In this document: positions 53,256 to 64,000 of the stretch, in pieces
Layout: every line of letters starts with the position of its first letter
Position numbering within the stretch: position 1 is the stretch's first letter
The notes under the pieces: generated by a model
Databases searched by the model: none
Told to the model about the DNA's origin: nothing
Seen by the model: the letters and a program-made list of their open reading frames with translations, nothing else
Made by a program: the position numbers and the translations under genes
Source: Lotus japonicus
Taxonomy: Eukaryota > Streptophyta > Magnoliopsida > Fabales > Fabaceae
Assembly (NCBI RefSeq): GCF_012489685.1
Contig: NC_080044.1
Coordinates: 60,999,507-61,063,506 of the forward strand
Direction of reading: 5' to 3'
Length of the DNA stretch: 64,000 nucleotides

Positions 53256-55705
53256 GGACTTTTGGGAGGCCTATCTTCAAGAGTAGATCTGAGGCGTTCC
53301 AAATAGATTTTCTTTTCCTCAGGATCAGGGATAGAATTAATGGCCCTGAAGAGAAGATCTTGTTCATTGGTCAAAGTGTTGATGGACAAGGTATTGACGG
53401 AGGATGATGATTGAGAATCATCATTCTGAATTTGATTTAGGTCTTCAGAGACCTCAGAATCCGAAGGGTTAGATTCTTCTTCATCAGAAGTTTGAATGAG
53501 GAGATTGTTGATCTTGTCCTCGATCTCAGGTTCAAGATGAAGCTCAGAGATTCTCCTTTTGAGTCTGCAATACCTGCTAATATGGCCCGGCTTGCCGCAG
53601 TTGTAGCAGGTAACATCTTTTCCTTGAGAGGGTCTAGTCTCAGGAGGGTTCTTTGGAATTTGCGAAGATTGGGGTTTTGATCTAGGCTTGGGTTTCCTAT
53701 GATCATTCACATTCCTGCTAGATCTCTTTCTCCATTGTTGTTTGGGAGGAGGATCATGCTTTCTGGGTTTAGGTTTCTTGGGACAACCTTGAATTCCGAA
53801 TTGTTCGCAGAAAGTACCCAAATCCCTGCGATTCTGAGACTTCTCCTTAGTGAGTTGCTGTTGGATTTTGTCATCCTGACAGATTTTGAGAGCAACTCTT
53901 TGAATGATAGCTATGAGTTGTCCATAACTAAGGGTGTGATATGGGATTTCTCCCCCCGGATTTTGGCTTCTAAGTTTCTCACGAACTTTGTCGCCAAAAG
54001 ATTTAGGAAGACCGGCCAGGAATTTCTCTTTCCAGAAGGCTTGTTGGCTGTCTTCACGGGTGTAAACCCTGGTCAGGAAGGTATCCTTATACCATCTGAA
54101 ATCACCCAAAGATTTGCACTTAAGATTGGACAAAAGATCACCAGATTTGTCCTTGATGAGGGAAGGATCTCCAACAAAATGTTGGGCTATGGTAAAGATT
54201 AAGGAGTTGACAGCATCAGAGATGAATTTGCCATCTTCCATGATAGGATTACCTTCTTCATCAGTCTTGACAGCGGTCAAGATCTGATCCTTCTCGTCTT
54301 GAGTGAGATAATTATCCCACCAACCTTTGAGCTGGCCACAGAAACCAGCAACCAAGACTTCAACGATAAGAGATTCAGGACAATTGTTGGCGGTAACATA
54401 GGCAGTGGCTACCATAGTCATATTTTGGAGGATTTTGGTGATGCCATACTCGTTTTCACCATCAATATTCCATTCATAGACATTGTTGGCACTGAAGCTT
54501 TTGAAGTTTGAAGATTCTTCTAAAAGAAGATCAGGAGCAGTAGCTCTAGGATAGTAGAGCTTGGTTTCTTTTCTCCACTGATTCTTAGAATTGTGAATGA
54601 CAGTATTGACCGGAATACTTTTGATAGATTGAACGTCAGACTTCATAGATTGAATATCAGAATCAGACTCAACCTTACCATCTTCAATATTATTTAAAGA
54701 AGTAGAGGTATTACGAGTAGAAGTACGAGTTTTTGGAGGAGGAGGAGCAGTAATAGTGGGATTAGAAACTGCTTCCGGAGTAGGTTCCGGAGTCTCAGGA
54801 GGTTCCGGTGTCTCAGGAATAACTTGTTTGAGAAGCTGAAGTTGCTCTACCACCTTTTGGAGGAGCTCATTGTCAGATTCCTTTTTTGCTCGAAGAGTTT
54901 GAGCCGAGTGTCTGGAACGGCTACTGATTTGAAAAGGTTTGAAAAGAGGTTTTTCAAGTTGACATCCTAAAGTTGACATCCTTTAGGGATATCAAGATTA
55001 AAAGAGGAAGGTTCAATCTTGACCTTTTCTTTTCCTTTCCTGGAAGAGGAATCCTGAACTTGGGATTCTCCAAGAATTTGAAGATACTTATTGGTATAAT
55101 TGGATTGTTCCATGAGGTCTTTGATGTCTTTACCAGTGACATCACCTTCTTCTTTCCTAGTCTTGAAGGGAGAAGCTAGGACAGGTGTAGATTGAGCTCC
55201 TTTAAGAAGGAAAGGAGTTTTAGGCGGCAGGTTAGAAAGGGTTTCTTTTCCATCCTTATGCTGCCATTTAACCATGTCAATTTGGAAGGGGTAAGATTTC
55301 CAATTCTTGTTGGCATAATCTTGAAACCATTCAAAAAAGAAGATGTTTTGCTGGGTTTTCTCAAGGAACCCATAGAATTTTTCTTGGATCTTCTTTCTCT
55401 TTTCACCCTGATACTTTGCAAAGAACCATTTTCTTTGCTGAGTCCATCGGTCAGAGTAGAAATCTGCCTTGATACTTTCTTTGTCGATGACGAATTCAGT
55501 AGTGATTGCTCCAATTCAATCCACCATAGTGATTTCTCAAGAGTAGATAGTACACTTTGGCAGAAATGAAGAAGTTCTTCATTCATTTGAATCGGCCTAG
55601 CCTTGGTTGGAATCTGTTTGTCTGAAAAATCTTTTTCATAAGGAAGTTCCACCATATGGCTCCTCCTTTCCCAAAAAGCGTTGGGTAGATCAGAACAGAT
55701 GCTGG

Positions 55706-55710
<5 letters not shown>
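53256..55710 (-). pseudogene. pararetrovirus copy 3, chimeric fragment
   Basis: Reading leftwards from 55710: about 155 bp from the protease-RT linker (matching 26636-26790 of copy 1), a 40-bp filler of unknown origin (55555-55516), then about 2.25 kb from movement/coat (matching about 23611-25852), ending abruptly at 53256 where the 5' end of copy 2 begins. A duplicated GTTGACATCCT at about 54958-54982 shifts the frame within the coat region, splitting it into the frames 55275-54967 and 54979-53228. The CCHC zinc knuckle is retained. No catalytic domain is complete. Confidence 0.85.

Positions 55711-55754
<44 letters not shown>
55711..55754. repeat. (AT)22 microsatellite at the cluster-Sirevirus junction
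   Basis: Forty-four bases of pure AT repeat lie between the end of pararetrovirus copy 3 and the resumption of Sire-1. Sire-2 has TATATGTATATAT at the corresponding place (about 45342), so the microsatellite probably expanded from Sirevirus sequence at the breakpoint. Confidence 0.9.
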
Positions 55755-55757
<3 letters not shown>

Positions 55758-55869
55758 TGTGCAAAGAGAAATAGCAACTAACAAAGCAAAGCAAGTAATG
55801 TAACTTAAGCAAAATAAAATAGAAATAAAATTAAATAAAGTTAAGAATGAAAACGAAGAAATCCTAAGA

Positions 55870-58822
55870 CTAAGGCTTGTCAGAGCGACGCGGAAGTTCT
55901 TGAAGAATGTGCTTCATGTCCATCAGCAGATTTTCATGAGTATCGAGACGTTGTTCCATGATATCGAGTCTGGAAGAGCTGGACTGTGTGGAGCTAGAAG
56001 GAACATTCTGAGCAGATTGATGAGCTGGAATGGAAGTAGAAGCAGCAGGAGTAAAGACCACTGGTGCAAGAGCTTGGCATCTAAGGGCTTCAGCTTCAGC
56101 TTCAAGTCTCTCAGCTTCTAATCTTGCTTGTTCAGCTTGTGCAGCTGCTTGACGGGCAGCTTCCTCTGCTTGCTCTTTCTTTCTTCTGGCCTCTTCAGCA
56201 GCTTCAAGGAGCTTATTTCTTTGCTGTTGTTCATGCAGAGCCACTCTCCTTGTAAACCGCTGCTTAGCAGCCTCAATCCTCTGATCCCTTTCTGCAGTCA
56301 GATGCCTCATCATAATAGGAACCTGAGCTACTAACCAAGTACTCAGACTATTCCACTCTTCAGCAACAGAGTCGGCATTCTCACTCAGGTCAGTGTGACC
56401 TTGCACATTACGTAGCATCAATGAAGCTTCATGATTAAAAACATTAATGCACTCAGAGAGAGAGGTTGGTCTGAGGTAAATGTAGGGAACAATGGAGAGG
56501 TTGGTTTCAGGAGAGGTTGGGTGGTTGCTACTGTTTGCCTCAGAGACACCTTGAGGAGAGCCAATGTTAAAGGTTTCGTCATGTGGTACAGAGGCTCCAA
56601 GGTGTGGTTCAGAAGTTTCAACCAGAGGATGTGGTGATCTAACCGAAGAATGGTTAGACACAGAGTGTTCTGGTTCTGGTTGAATTGGCTCTTGATGGAC
56701 AGGGTCAGGTTGAGCTTGTTGGCCTAAAGGATCTACCTCATGCAAAGGGTCAGCATGGATAGGATCATCTGGATCAACTAGACGTTCTGGTCTAGGTCCA
56801 GGGTATCTCCTAGGGCTTGGTACCGTAAGGTAATACTCTGGGATGGCATACACTTTTCCTTTTCTGACTTCCATGAATTTACGATGTGACTCAGAGTTGT
56901 TGGAAGGTGAGGAGTCAGCAACGTTGGTTGGGAATGATACAGGAGTATAGGCAGTTGAAGAATCTGTATCAGTGGTTCTAGCAACCGGACGTTCTGATGC
57001 TCTAGGGACAGAGTGATCAGACGTTCTGGGTTCAGGTTCAGGTTGATCAAGTGCTGGTTGTTCAGGAATGATGGGTTCAGAAGTTAAGGGGTTGTATTGG
57101 ATGGTAATGGGTGAGGTTGGTTCATCTGGACGTGGAGTCTGGAGCATATCCCACAAAGGGGCTTCTGCTTGAGAAGGTTGGAAAAAGGAAGACCTTGGGG
57201 AATTTGGTGGAGATGTGGCTTGAGCAGTCGGTTGAGACTCTGGGATAGTAGTGAGTTGGGTGGAGGTGCGTTTAAGGAGGGTAGAAATGAGAAGTGCATC
57301 AATAGAATTTAAATCATCATCAGATTCAATGATAGCAGACTTACTTGTACGCACAGCAGACCGAGTCACTCTGGTAGAAGTCTCCATTCTGATGACTGCA
57401 GTAGTAGGTTCCACACGTGTAGGCTTCACCACGATTCTGACTTGTTTCTTCTTCTTCTTAGGAGGAGAAGGACCATCTTCATTATCACCATCATCACCAT
57501 CATCTGGCTTGGTGGTTTCAGCATGCTTCCTCTTAGGCTGGCCAGCCTTCTTCTTCCTCTTCAGAGTAACATCAGACTCCTAAGAGGATTCTTCCAAGAC
57601 CATCTTCCTCTGAACTTTCCTCTTGGGAGGAGAGTCAAATTCTGGAGCTGGTGGCAATCTTCTGAAGAACTCATCTACATCAATTTCATATCCCTGTTGT
57701 CTCAGACCATCAATATAGCACAGTATTGCTTCTGGGTTGTCCGCCTGGGTCCACAGAGGGAAGTCATTCAGAGGCACCCTTTTGTGTCTTACTTCATCAG
57801 AAGTATCTTCATGAGCAGAGGCTATCTTCTTCTTTATCAAGCCCATCTTCTTCAAGGATGTGGCTGTGAAGACATCACTGACTATTGTGGACAGATCCTC
57901 TGTGCATCCTGCATTGATCAGATCTTCTACGAATTTACTTTCAATGAAGAGATCTGAAAGCAATCTCCCAAAGGGGATGTACTTGAAGGCAGACTTGATA
58001 GAGGCAGTTGTTCTGGACTTCCTGATGCATTCCTTCAGGTAAGAGAACAAGAAGAAGGGAAGGCAGATCTTCGTCTTATCCTGAATGAAGAATAACAAAA
58101 AAAAGCGTGTAACAGCCCAGTGGAAAGGTCTCATTATATTTTCACTTTCTAAAAAAAATGAAGAATAACATCGCCTTCTGGCAGAAGTTGATGTAATCAG
58201 GAGAGCTACCCTTCGGCCTTTGATTGATGCAGTGAAGTAGGATCTTGTGCCAGATTCTGAGCTTGGGATGAAGATCCACCACCTTGTAGTCGCTCTTGCC
58301 CGGTTTGTAGGTGGTGTAAAGAGCCTTATTTGTTTCATCCTTGGTTCTGGGTTTCAGCTTCGATTCAGCCAGTTGAAATTGATACCCAGTTCCAGTGTCT
58401 GCACCCAGCAGATTTACAATCGACTTCTCAGTGATGATCATTCTCCTTCCAGCAATGTAGGAGACAACTTGTGTATCATCACAGTCCGCGTGATTCCAGA
58501 ATTCCTTGACCAATTTGTCATATATTGGTCCTCTGAGCCTGTTGAAGTACTCTTCCCATCCCTGAGCTTGAACTTCAGGACGCAAGTCATACCCATTTGC
58601 GGCAATGTTATCCAGGTCGAATCTCCATTCTGCAAGCACTTGGAGTTCTTCCGGAGCATACACGCAGTGAACGGCACATCCCCGTTCTGCGATTGGAATC
58701 ATCTTCTCTGACGCTTGACCTTGATTTGGATTTTCAGGACCCAATTGGCCTGTAGCTTGACCTACTACCATGTAAGGGAACCTGGTTGCATCCGCAGCTT
58801 CAGTTCTGGTTTGTCTCACCAT
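55870..58822 (-). pseudogene. Sire-1 envelope-like ORF, broken
   Basis: Counterpart of 42404-45241 in Sire-2, with ATG at 58822-58820. The N-terminal globular region (AERGCAVHCVYAPEELQVL) is intact to about 58170, where a 61-bp insertion with target duplication disrupts the frame. The downstream frame resumes and meets TAG at 57582-57580 (GAG in Sire-2). From there the Lys-rich, Pro/Ser-rich and coiled-coil parts are open to 55870. Divergence from Sire-2 is marked in the Pro/Ser-rich middle and low in the coiled coil. Confidence 0.8.
58097..58157 (+). mobile_element. 61-bp retroposed insertion with 12-bp TSD
   Basis: ATGAAGAATAAC is present at 58085-58096 and again at 58158-58169 (the shared A makes the boundary ambiguous by one base). 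The insert ends in CTAAAAAAAA and contains GTAACAGCCCAGTGGAAAGG. A long target duplication plus an A-rich tail indicates insertion by LINE machinery, probably of a 5'-truncated SINE or other short RNA. Sire-2 lacks it at the same place. Confidence 0.7.
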
Positions 58823-59261
58823 TTTGGAGTCGGTTGAAGGTTTTGGGTTGAAGATTAAGGATGAATAGAGAGCGAGAGAGAGAGATCGTGGGTAAGAGGT
58901 TTTGAAAAACTGAAGAGAGAAAGAGTGTAAAACCGTAAGTGTAAGAGATCGTGTGTGTATAGTGGGTTTTGACAAATAACCGTTGTTGATTCAAAAAGCA
59001 ATTTAAAATCAACGGTTAAAAATTAAAGATAGATAGTAACAGTAAATACACCTATCACACGCAGGAGAGAAGCACATCAACACTCATTACAACAGACTGT
59101 CAACACGGGCACAAGAAACTATGTATCAGAGATACTGACACACGTTTACTGTCTCAGCTTCAGAGTCAGCACCAATGGGTACATAAACTCTGATAGAGTT
59201 ACCTTCTGGACTAGACATCTTCTGATGAAGAAGCATCATAGTCAGAGGTTCTGATCCATCT
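58823..59261 (-). other. Sire-1 spacer between pol and env-like ORF
   Basis: Counterpart of 41961-42403 in Sire-2. It holds the pyrimidine-rich leader (GAGAGAGAGAG on the plus strand near 58870-58890) and no gene. Confidence 0.6.
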
Positions 59262-62200
59262 TCATGCTGGACAAAAGTCCATATTCAGATTTTTCAGAAT
59301 GAAATTAAATCTATCCTCTGCTAAGGGCTTTGTAAAGATATCTGCCCATTGATGGTCAGTATCAACAAACTTCAGAAGAAGTACGCCCTTCTGTACATAA
59401 TCTCTAATAAAGTGATACTTTACCTCAATGTGCTTTGCCCTTGAATGTAAGATAGGGTTCTTACTCAATGAAATTGCAGCAGTGTTATCACAGTAGATTG
59501 GGACATTGCTCTCTATGATTTGATAATCCTCCAGCTGATGTTTCATCCAGAGCATCTGAGTGCTGCATATTGCTGCTGAGATATATTCTGCCTCTGCAGT
59601 AGATAGTGCAATGGTTGATTGCCTCTTGCTTGCCCATGAGACTAAGTTGCTTCCCAGAAATTGGCAATTTCCAGAAGTGCTTTTTCTCTCTGTTCTATCT
59701 CCAGCATAATCAGCATCACAATAACCTGAAAGCTACTCTGATGTTTTCTTATACATCAAGCCAAGGTTAGTGGTACCTTTCAGATACCTTAGGATCCTCT
59801 TAACAGCAGTTAAGTGGGTTTTCCTTGGATCTGATTGGAAACGAGCACATAAATGAACACTAAACAATATATCTGGCCTAAATGCAGTTAAGTATAGAAG
59901 TGATCTTATCATACCACGATAGAGCTTCTGACATACTTTACCACTTGCATCTTCTTTCTCCAGAATGCATGTAGGATGCATTGGAGTCTTGGCCACTGTG
60001 AAATCCAGCATATTGAACTTCTTCAGAAGTTCTTTAGTGTACTTGCTCTGATGGATATATGTTCCTTCTGGTATTTGATCAACTTGTATTCCCAGAAAGT
60101 ACTTGAGTTCTCCCATCATACTCATCTCAAATTCAGCCTGCATCATCTCAGAAAATTCTTTGCATAGAGATTGATTAGCAGAACCAAATATAATATCATC
60201 AACATAAATTTGCACAATTAAGATATCATCTTTGTAAGTTTTGCAAAAGAGAGTTGTATCTACTTTACCCCTTACAAACTTATTCTCTAGAAGGAATGAG
60301 CTGAGTCTCTCATACCATGCTCTAGGAGCTTGCTTCAGACCATAAAGTGATTTCTTCAACTTGAAAACATGGTCTGGGTTCTTCTCATCCTCAAAGCCTG
60401 GGGGTTGATGAACGTAGACTTCCTCTGATATGTATCCATTTAGGAAGGCACTCTTAACATCCATCTGATGTAGAATTATGTTGTGATTCACTGTGAAAGA
60501 GATCAACAGTCTGATTGCTTCTAGTCTTGCTACTGGAGCAAACGTTTCTGTGTAGTCTATTCCTTCCTGCTGGCTGTAGCCTTGAGCGACTAGCCTTGCC
60601 TTGTTTCTGACTATATCTCCTTTCTCATTCAACTTGTTTCTGAACACCCATTTTGTTCCAATTACATGGACACTTTCAGGCTTCTTCACTAGGCTCCAAA
60701 CATCATTCTTGGAAAATTGATTCAATTCTTCTTCCATGACCAGAATCCAATCCTTGTCCTGAAGAGCTTCATCAATTGACTTGGGTTCAATTAAGGACAC
60801 CAATCCTTTCAGACTGAGCAGGGTCTCTTCAGAGGGTCTGAAGGCTGATCTGGTTCTGACTGGTTCGTCTTTGTTGCCCAGAATCAATTCCTTAGGATGA
60901 GCTGCAGTGATTCTGCTCTTCTTCAGAGTTTGTGAATCAGAGGGACCAACTTCTTCTGGTTCATCTTCCTCTGGATCAGCTTCCTCTGGAGCTTTACCTT
61001 TGTCAAAAACATTTATACTTAAATCTGCAAATTTCTCAACTAGCTTTGACTGGTCAGAGTCAAGCTTATCGTCAAATCTAACATGAATAGATTCTTCAAT
61101 TGTTTTAGCATCAGTATTATAGAATCTAAAACCTTTAGATCTCTCAGAGTAACCAAGTAATAGACATTTAGAAGACTTAGCATCAAATTTATGCAATCTA
61201 TCCTTAGTATTAAGAACATAACAAACACAACCAAAAGGATGAAAGTAAGAAATGTTGGGTTTTATGTTCTTCCACAATTCATAGGGAGTCTTATTCAGAA
61301 TTGGTCTCACAGAGATTCTGTTCTGAATGTAACATGCTGTGTTTACTGCCTCTACCCAAAAGTGCTTAGCCATGCAAGTTTCTTGGAGCATGGTTCTAGC
61401 CATCTCCTGAAGAGTTCTGTTCTTCCTCTCAACAACACCATTTTGTTGAGGAGTTCTGGGACAAGAGAAATCATGTGCAATTCCATAGGAATCAAACAGA
61501 CTCTCAAACTTGTCATTCTCAAACTCTCCACCATGGTCACTTCTGACACGCACAATCCGACAAGCCTTCTCGTTTTGCACTTGGGCTATGAAGGTAGAGA
61601 ACACAGCATGAGACTCATCCTTGCGGGTTAGAAACTTTACCCATGTCCAGCGGCTATAGTCGTCAACAATGACCATCCCATATCTCTTGCCACCTATAGA
61701 CTCAGTTTTCACTGGTCCAAACAGGTCGATATGCAGAAGTTCCAACGGCCTTGAGGTTGAGACAACATTCTTTGCCTTGAAAGGGACTTTTGTGAATTTG
61801 CCTTTCTGACATGCTTCACAAAGAGCGTCTGAAGCGAACTTCAGAGTGGGCAAGCCCCTGACAAGGTTTAGCTTGCTCAGTTGAGAAATCTTTCTCATAC
61901 TGGCATGCCCTAACCGTCTATGCCATACCCATTGCTCTTCATTAACAGACAGAAGGCACTTCACATTCTGAGCCTCCAACTCAGATAATCTGATCTTATA
62001 AATGTTGTTCTTCCTCTTGCTGTTAAATAGAACAGAGCCATCGATCTGACTTACAGCCCGGCAGGACTTTTGATTAAAGATAACATCATAACCCTTGTCA
62101 GCTAATTGACTTATAGACAATAAGTTATGAGTTAAGCCGTCTACCAATAACACATTGTCAATGCATGGACTACTATCTACACAAATAGTACCAGTACCAA

Positions 62201-63596
62201 CAATTTTACCCTTTTCGTTGCCACCAAAGCCAACTTCGCCTCCAGGCTTAAGTTTTAGCTCTTGGAACATACGCCTTTCTCCCGTCATGTGACGCGAGCA
62301 TCCACTGTCTAGATACCATGACTGGTGTTTCAGTGGAGCTATCAAGGATATCTCATTTTCATCGTCTGAGTTAGGATCTCCTTCTGATTCTGAGTCAGAG
62401 TCAACAGCTTCCTTTGACTCTGCTCCTTTGTCTTTGACAATGGCCATGAGTCCTTGGACTTCACCATCAGAGTCAACATCCTCTGACTCTGATTCATCAA
62501 AAGTCACCATCAGACTTTTCTTGGTCTTGAAGTGCTTCTTTGACCTCTTGTCCTTCTTTAATTTTGGACAGTCACTTTTGTAGTGCCCTGATTCCTTGCA
62601 CTCAAAGCATGTAACTTCCTTAATTGAGGACTTCTTCTGACCTGAGGATTCAGACTTTCCTTTGGCCTTTCCAGAGCCTTTGTACTTGCTCTGCCTGTGC
62701 TTCCAGATACGGTTGAGTCTTTTTGAGATCAGAGTCAGCTCATCTTCATCAGAATCTTCTGATGCTTCTTCAGATTCTTCTGCTTCAGCTTGAAGAGCTT
62801 TTGACTTCTCTGCTTTAGCCTTCTCAGATTTGGATTTTAAGGCTATTGACTTCTTCCTCAGATCTTGCATCTCTGAGCGCTTCAGCTCATGACACTTCAG
62901 TATGCTGATGAGTTCTTCTAAACTCATACGCTCAACATCTCTTGTGAGCTCTATTGAAGTCACCAAGGGCATCCAGCTTTCAGGAAGACTTCTGAGTTCT
63001 TCTAAACTCATACGCTCAACATCTCTTGTGAGCTCTATTGAAGTCACCAAGGGCATCCAGCTTTCAGGAAGACTTCTGATGACCCTTATGACATGTTCTT
63101 TTGTTGTGTAGCACTTGTTGAGAGGTCGTATTCCAGCTACAAGCAACTGAAATCTGGAAAACATTTCTTCAATGGACTCGTTTGGCTCCATGACGAAGGA
63201 TTCATACTTTTGGATCAAAGACAATGCCTTTGATTCTTTGACTTTCTTGTTTCCTTCATGAGACGTCTTCAGGGATTCAAAGATGCCTTTTGCATACTCA
63301 CGATCTGTAATCTTCTGGTACTCTTCATAAGATATAGCACTTAGAAGAATTGCTCTAGCTTTGTGATGTTGTGAGTAAAGCTTCTTTTGATCTGCAGTCA
63401 TCTCTGACCTTGGGATCTTCTTGCCTTCTTCATCAGTTGGACGCTCATAGCCATCCACAATAATATCCCAGAGATCTGCATCAAAACCCAGAAAGAAACT
63501 TTCAAGTCTATCTTTCCAATATTCGAACCTTTGACCGTCGAACATGGGAGGCTTTGCATTGTAACCATCTCTTTGAGTTTCACTGGTGGTAGCCAT
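59262..63596 (-). pseudogene. Sire-1 gag-pol, single frame, one stop
   Basis: ATG at 63596 opens 1287 codons to TAG at 59735-59733; the same frame continues to 59262. Order: UBN2-type gag, CCHC knuckle, DSG protease, HHCC/DDE integrase, RT with YVDD, RNase H. Three changes relative to Sire-2: an 84-bp in-frame tandem duplication in gag (62911-63078); a deletion of about 640 bp between gag and protease that fuses them into one frame; and a three-base deletion in RNase H that turns a Tyr-Lys pair into TAG, just before [10 protein letters not shown]. Gag does not carry the two frameshifts of Sire-2. Confidence 0.88.
62911..63078 (-). repeat. 84-bp in-frame tandem duplication in Sire-1 gag
   Basis: The unit starts at 62911 and again at 62995 (AGTTCTTCTAAACTC), two copies identical by eye. 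It repeats 28 residues (SLPESWMPLVTSIEL and following) of the gag core. Sire-2 has one copy. Confidence 0.95.
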
Positions 63597-63654
63597 TGTT
63601 TTTCACACCGGCCCGGATCACTGAACACTGTTAGGTGTGGTAATCAGAACTTGC

Positions 63655-63668
63655 GCTCTGATACCAAT
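63655..63668 (-). other. Sire-1 primer binding site
   Basis: The complement reads ATTGGTATCAGAGC, next to the 5' LTR; initiator methionine tRNA type, as in Sire-2. Confidence 0.9.
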
Positions 63669-64000
63669 TGAAGGTATGAAAAACGGTAGAAAGGGGAGGT
63701 TTGAATAACGTTTTCAAGATAAGACTTCCACCTTAAAGATTTCAACAAATCTTTCGAGAACTAAGTGCTAAAGATATGAGATAGAAAAGCACACAAGGAT
63801 TTTTATCCTGGTTCACTTGATAAATCCCTCAAGCTAATCCAGTCCATCCGTTAAGGTGATTTCTTCCTTCTTAGAATGAAGGCAATCCACTAATCAGGTA
63901 AGTGTTACAACTGCACTTGAAACCTACAAGTGACTAACAATTACACTGACTTAGCTCACACTAAGATTCACTCTCTTAGTCTTCTCTAGGATCCGATCAA
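63669..64000 (-). repeat. Sire-1 5' LTR, partial
   Basis: The last 332 bp of the LTR in the sense direction (starting TGAAGGTATG on the plus strand); the rest lies outside the window. About three differences from 20436-20767. Confidence 0.92.

Larger units (their letters stand above)
20436..64000 (-). mobile_element. Sirevirus-type Ty1-copia element (Sire-1), minus, heavily interrupted
   Basis: The 3' LTR is at 20436-21644. The 3' non-coding region runs to 22441. The element resumes at about 55,755 with env-like (55870-58822), pol and gag (59262-63596), primer site (63655-63668) and the beginning of the 5' LTR (63669 to the window edge). Between the two parts lies the pararetrovirus cluster with Sire-2. 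About 440 bp present in Sire-2 between the env stop and the antisense ORF start are missing at the junction. Over the 332 bp of 5' LTR available I count about three differences from the 3' LTR, so Sire-1 is older than Sire-2. Confidence 0.85.

Overview
The window is plant nuclear DNA and consists almost entirely of nested transposable elements. I found no complete host gene. The element families (Sirevirus-type Ty1-copia with an envelope-like ORF, L1-type LINEs with RNase H, FAR1-type MULEs, and a florendovirus-like endogenous pararetrovirus) point to an angiosperm. LTR and gene style suggest a eudicot, probably a legume, but the species cannot be fixed from the sequence.

Left part (1-13,555): AT-rich flank, then two related MULE-type DNA elements in opposite orientation, each bounded by a perfect 9-bp target duplication (1486-6346, ATCCTCAAA; 7880-12451, TTAACATTA). 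The first keeps the start of a FAR1-like transposase. The second is filled with LTR debris, including a clean solo LTR (10399-11359, duplication GTAAG). LINE 3' fragments and a small hAT-like element lie in and around them.

Middle-left (13,556-20,435): a 5'-truncated LINE whose 1395-codon ORF2 is fully open, then the LTR, gag and protease of a Ty3-gypsy element. The gypsy protease is cut by a Sirevirus on the minus strand (Sire-1), whose 3' LTR starts at 20,436 and whose 5' LTR runs off the right edge at 64,000.

Inside Sire-1 (22,442-55,712) sits a rearranged cluster of an endogenous pararetrovirus. Copy 1 (+, 22,442-30,360) has an almost open movement/coat/protease/RT/RNase H polyprotein frame plus a second ORF of unknown function. 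A 4.15-kb chromovirus-like LTR with its tRNA-primer site follows (30,361-34,534). Copy 2 (-, 53,255-34,529) is split by a very young second Sirevirus (Sire-2, 35,781-47,835, duplication CTTTT, LTRs differing at about 2 of 1207 positions). Copy 3 (-, 55,712-53,256) is a chimeric fragment. Copies 1 and 2 form a multi-kilobase inverted repeat.

Order of events, from the interruptions: gypsy, then Sire-1, then the pararetrovirus cluster, then Sire-2. The Sireviruses carry gag, pol, an envelope-like ORF and, between env and the 3' LTR, a small antisense coiled-coil ORF with its own TATA box. That ORF is complete in Sire-2, and its start is preserved in Sire-1.
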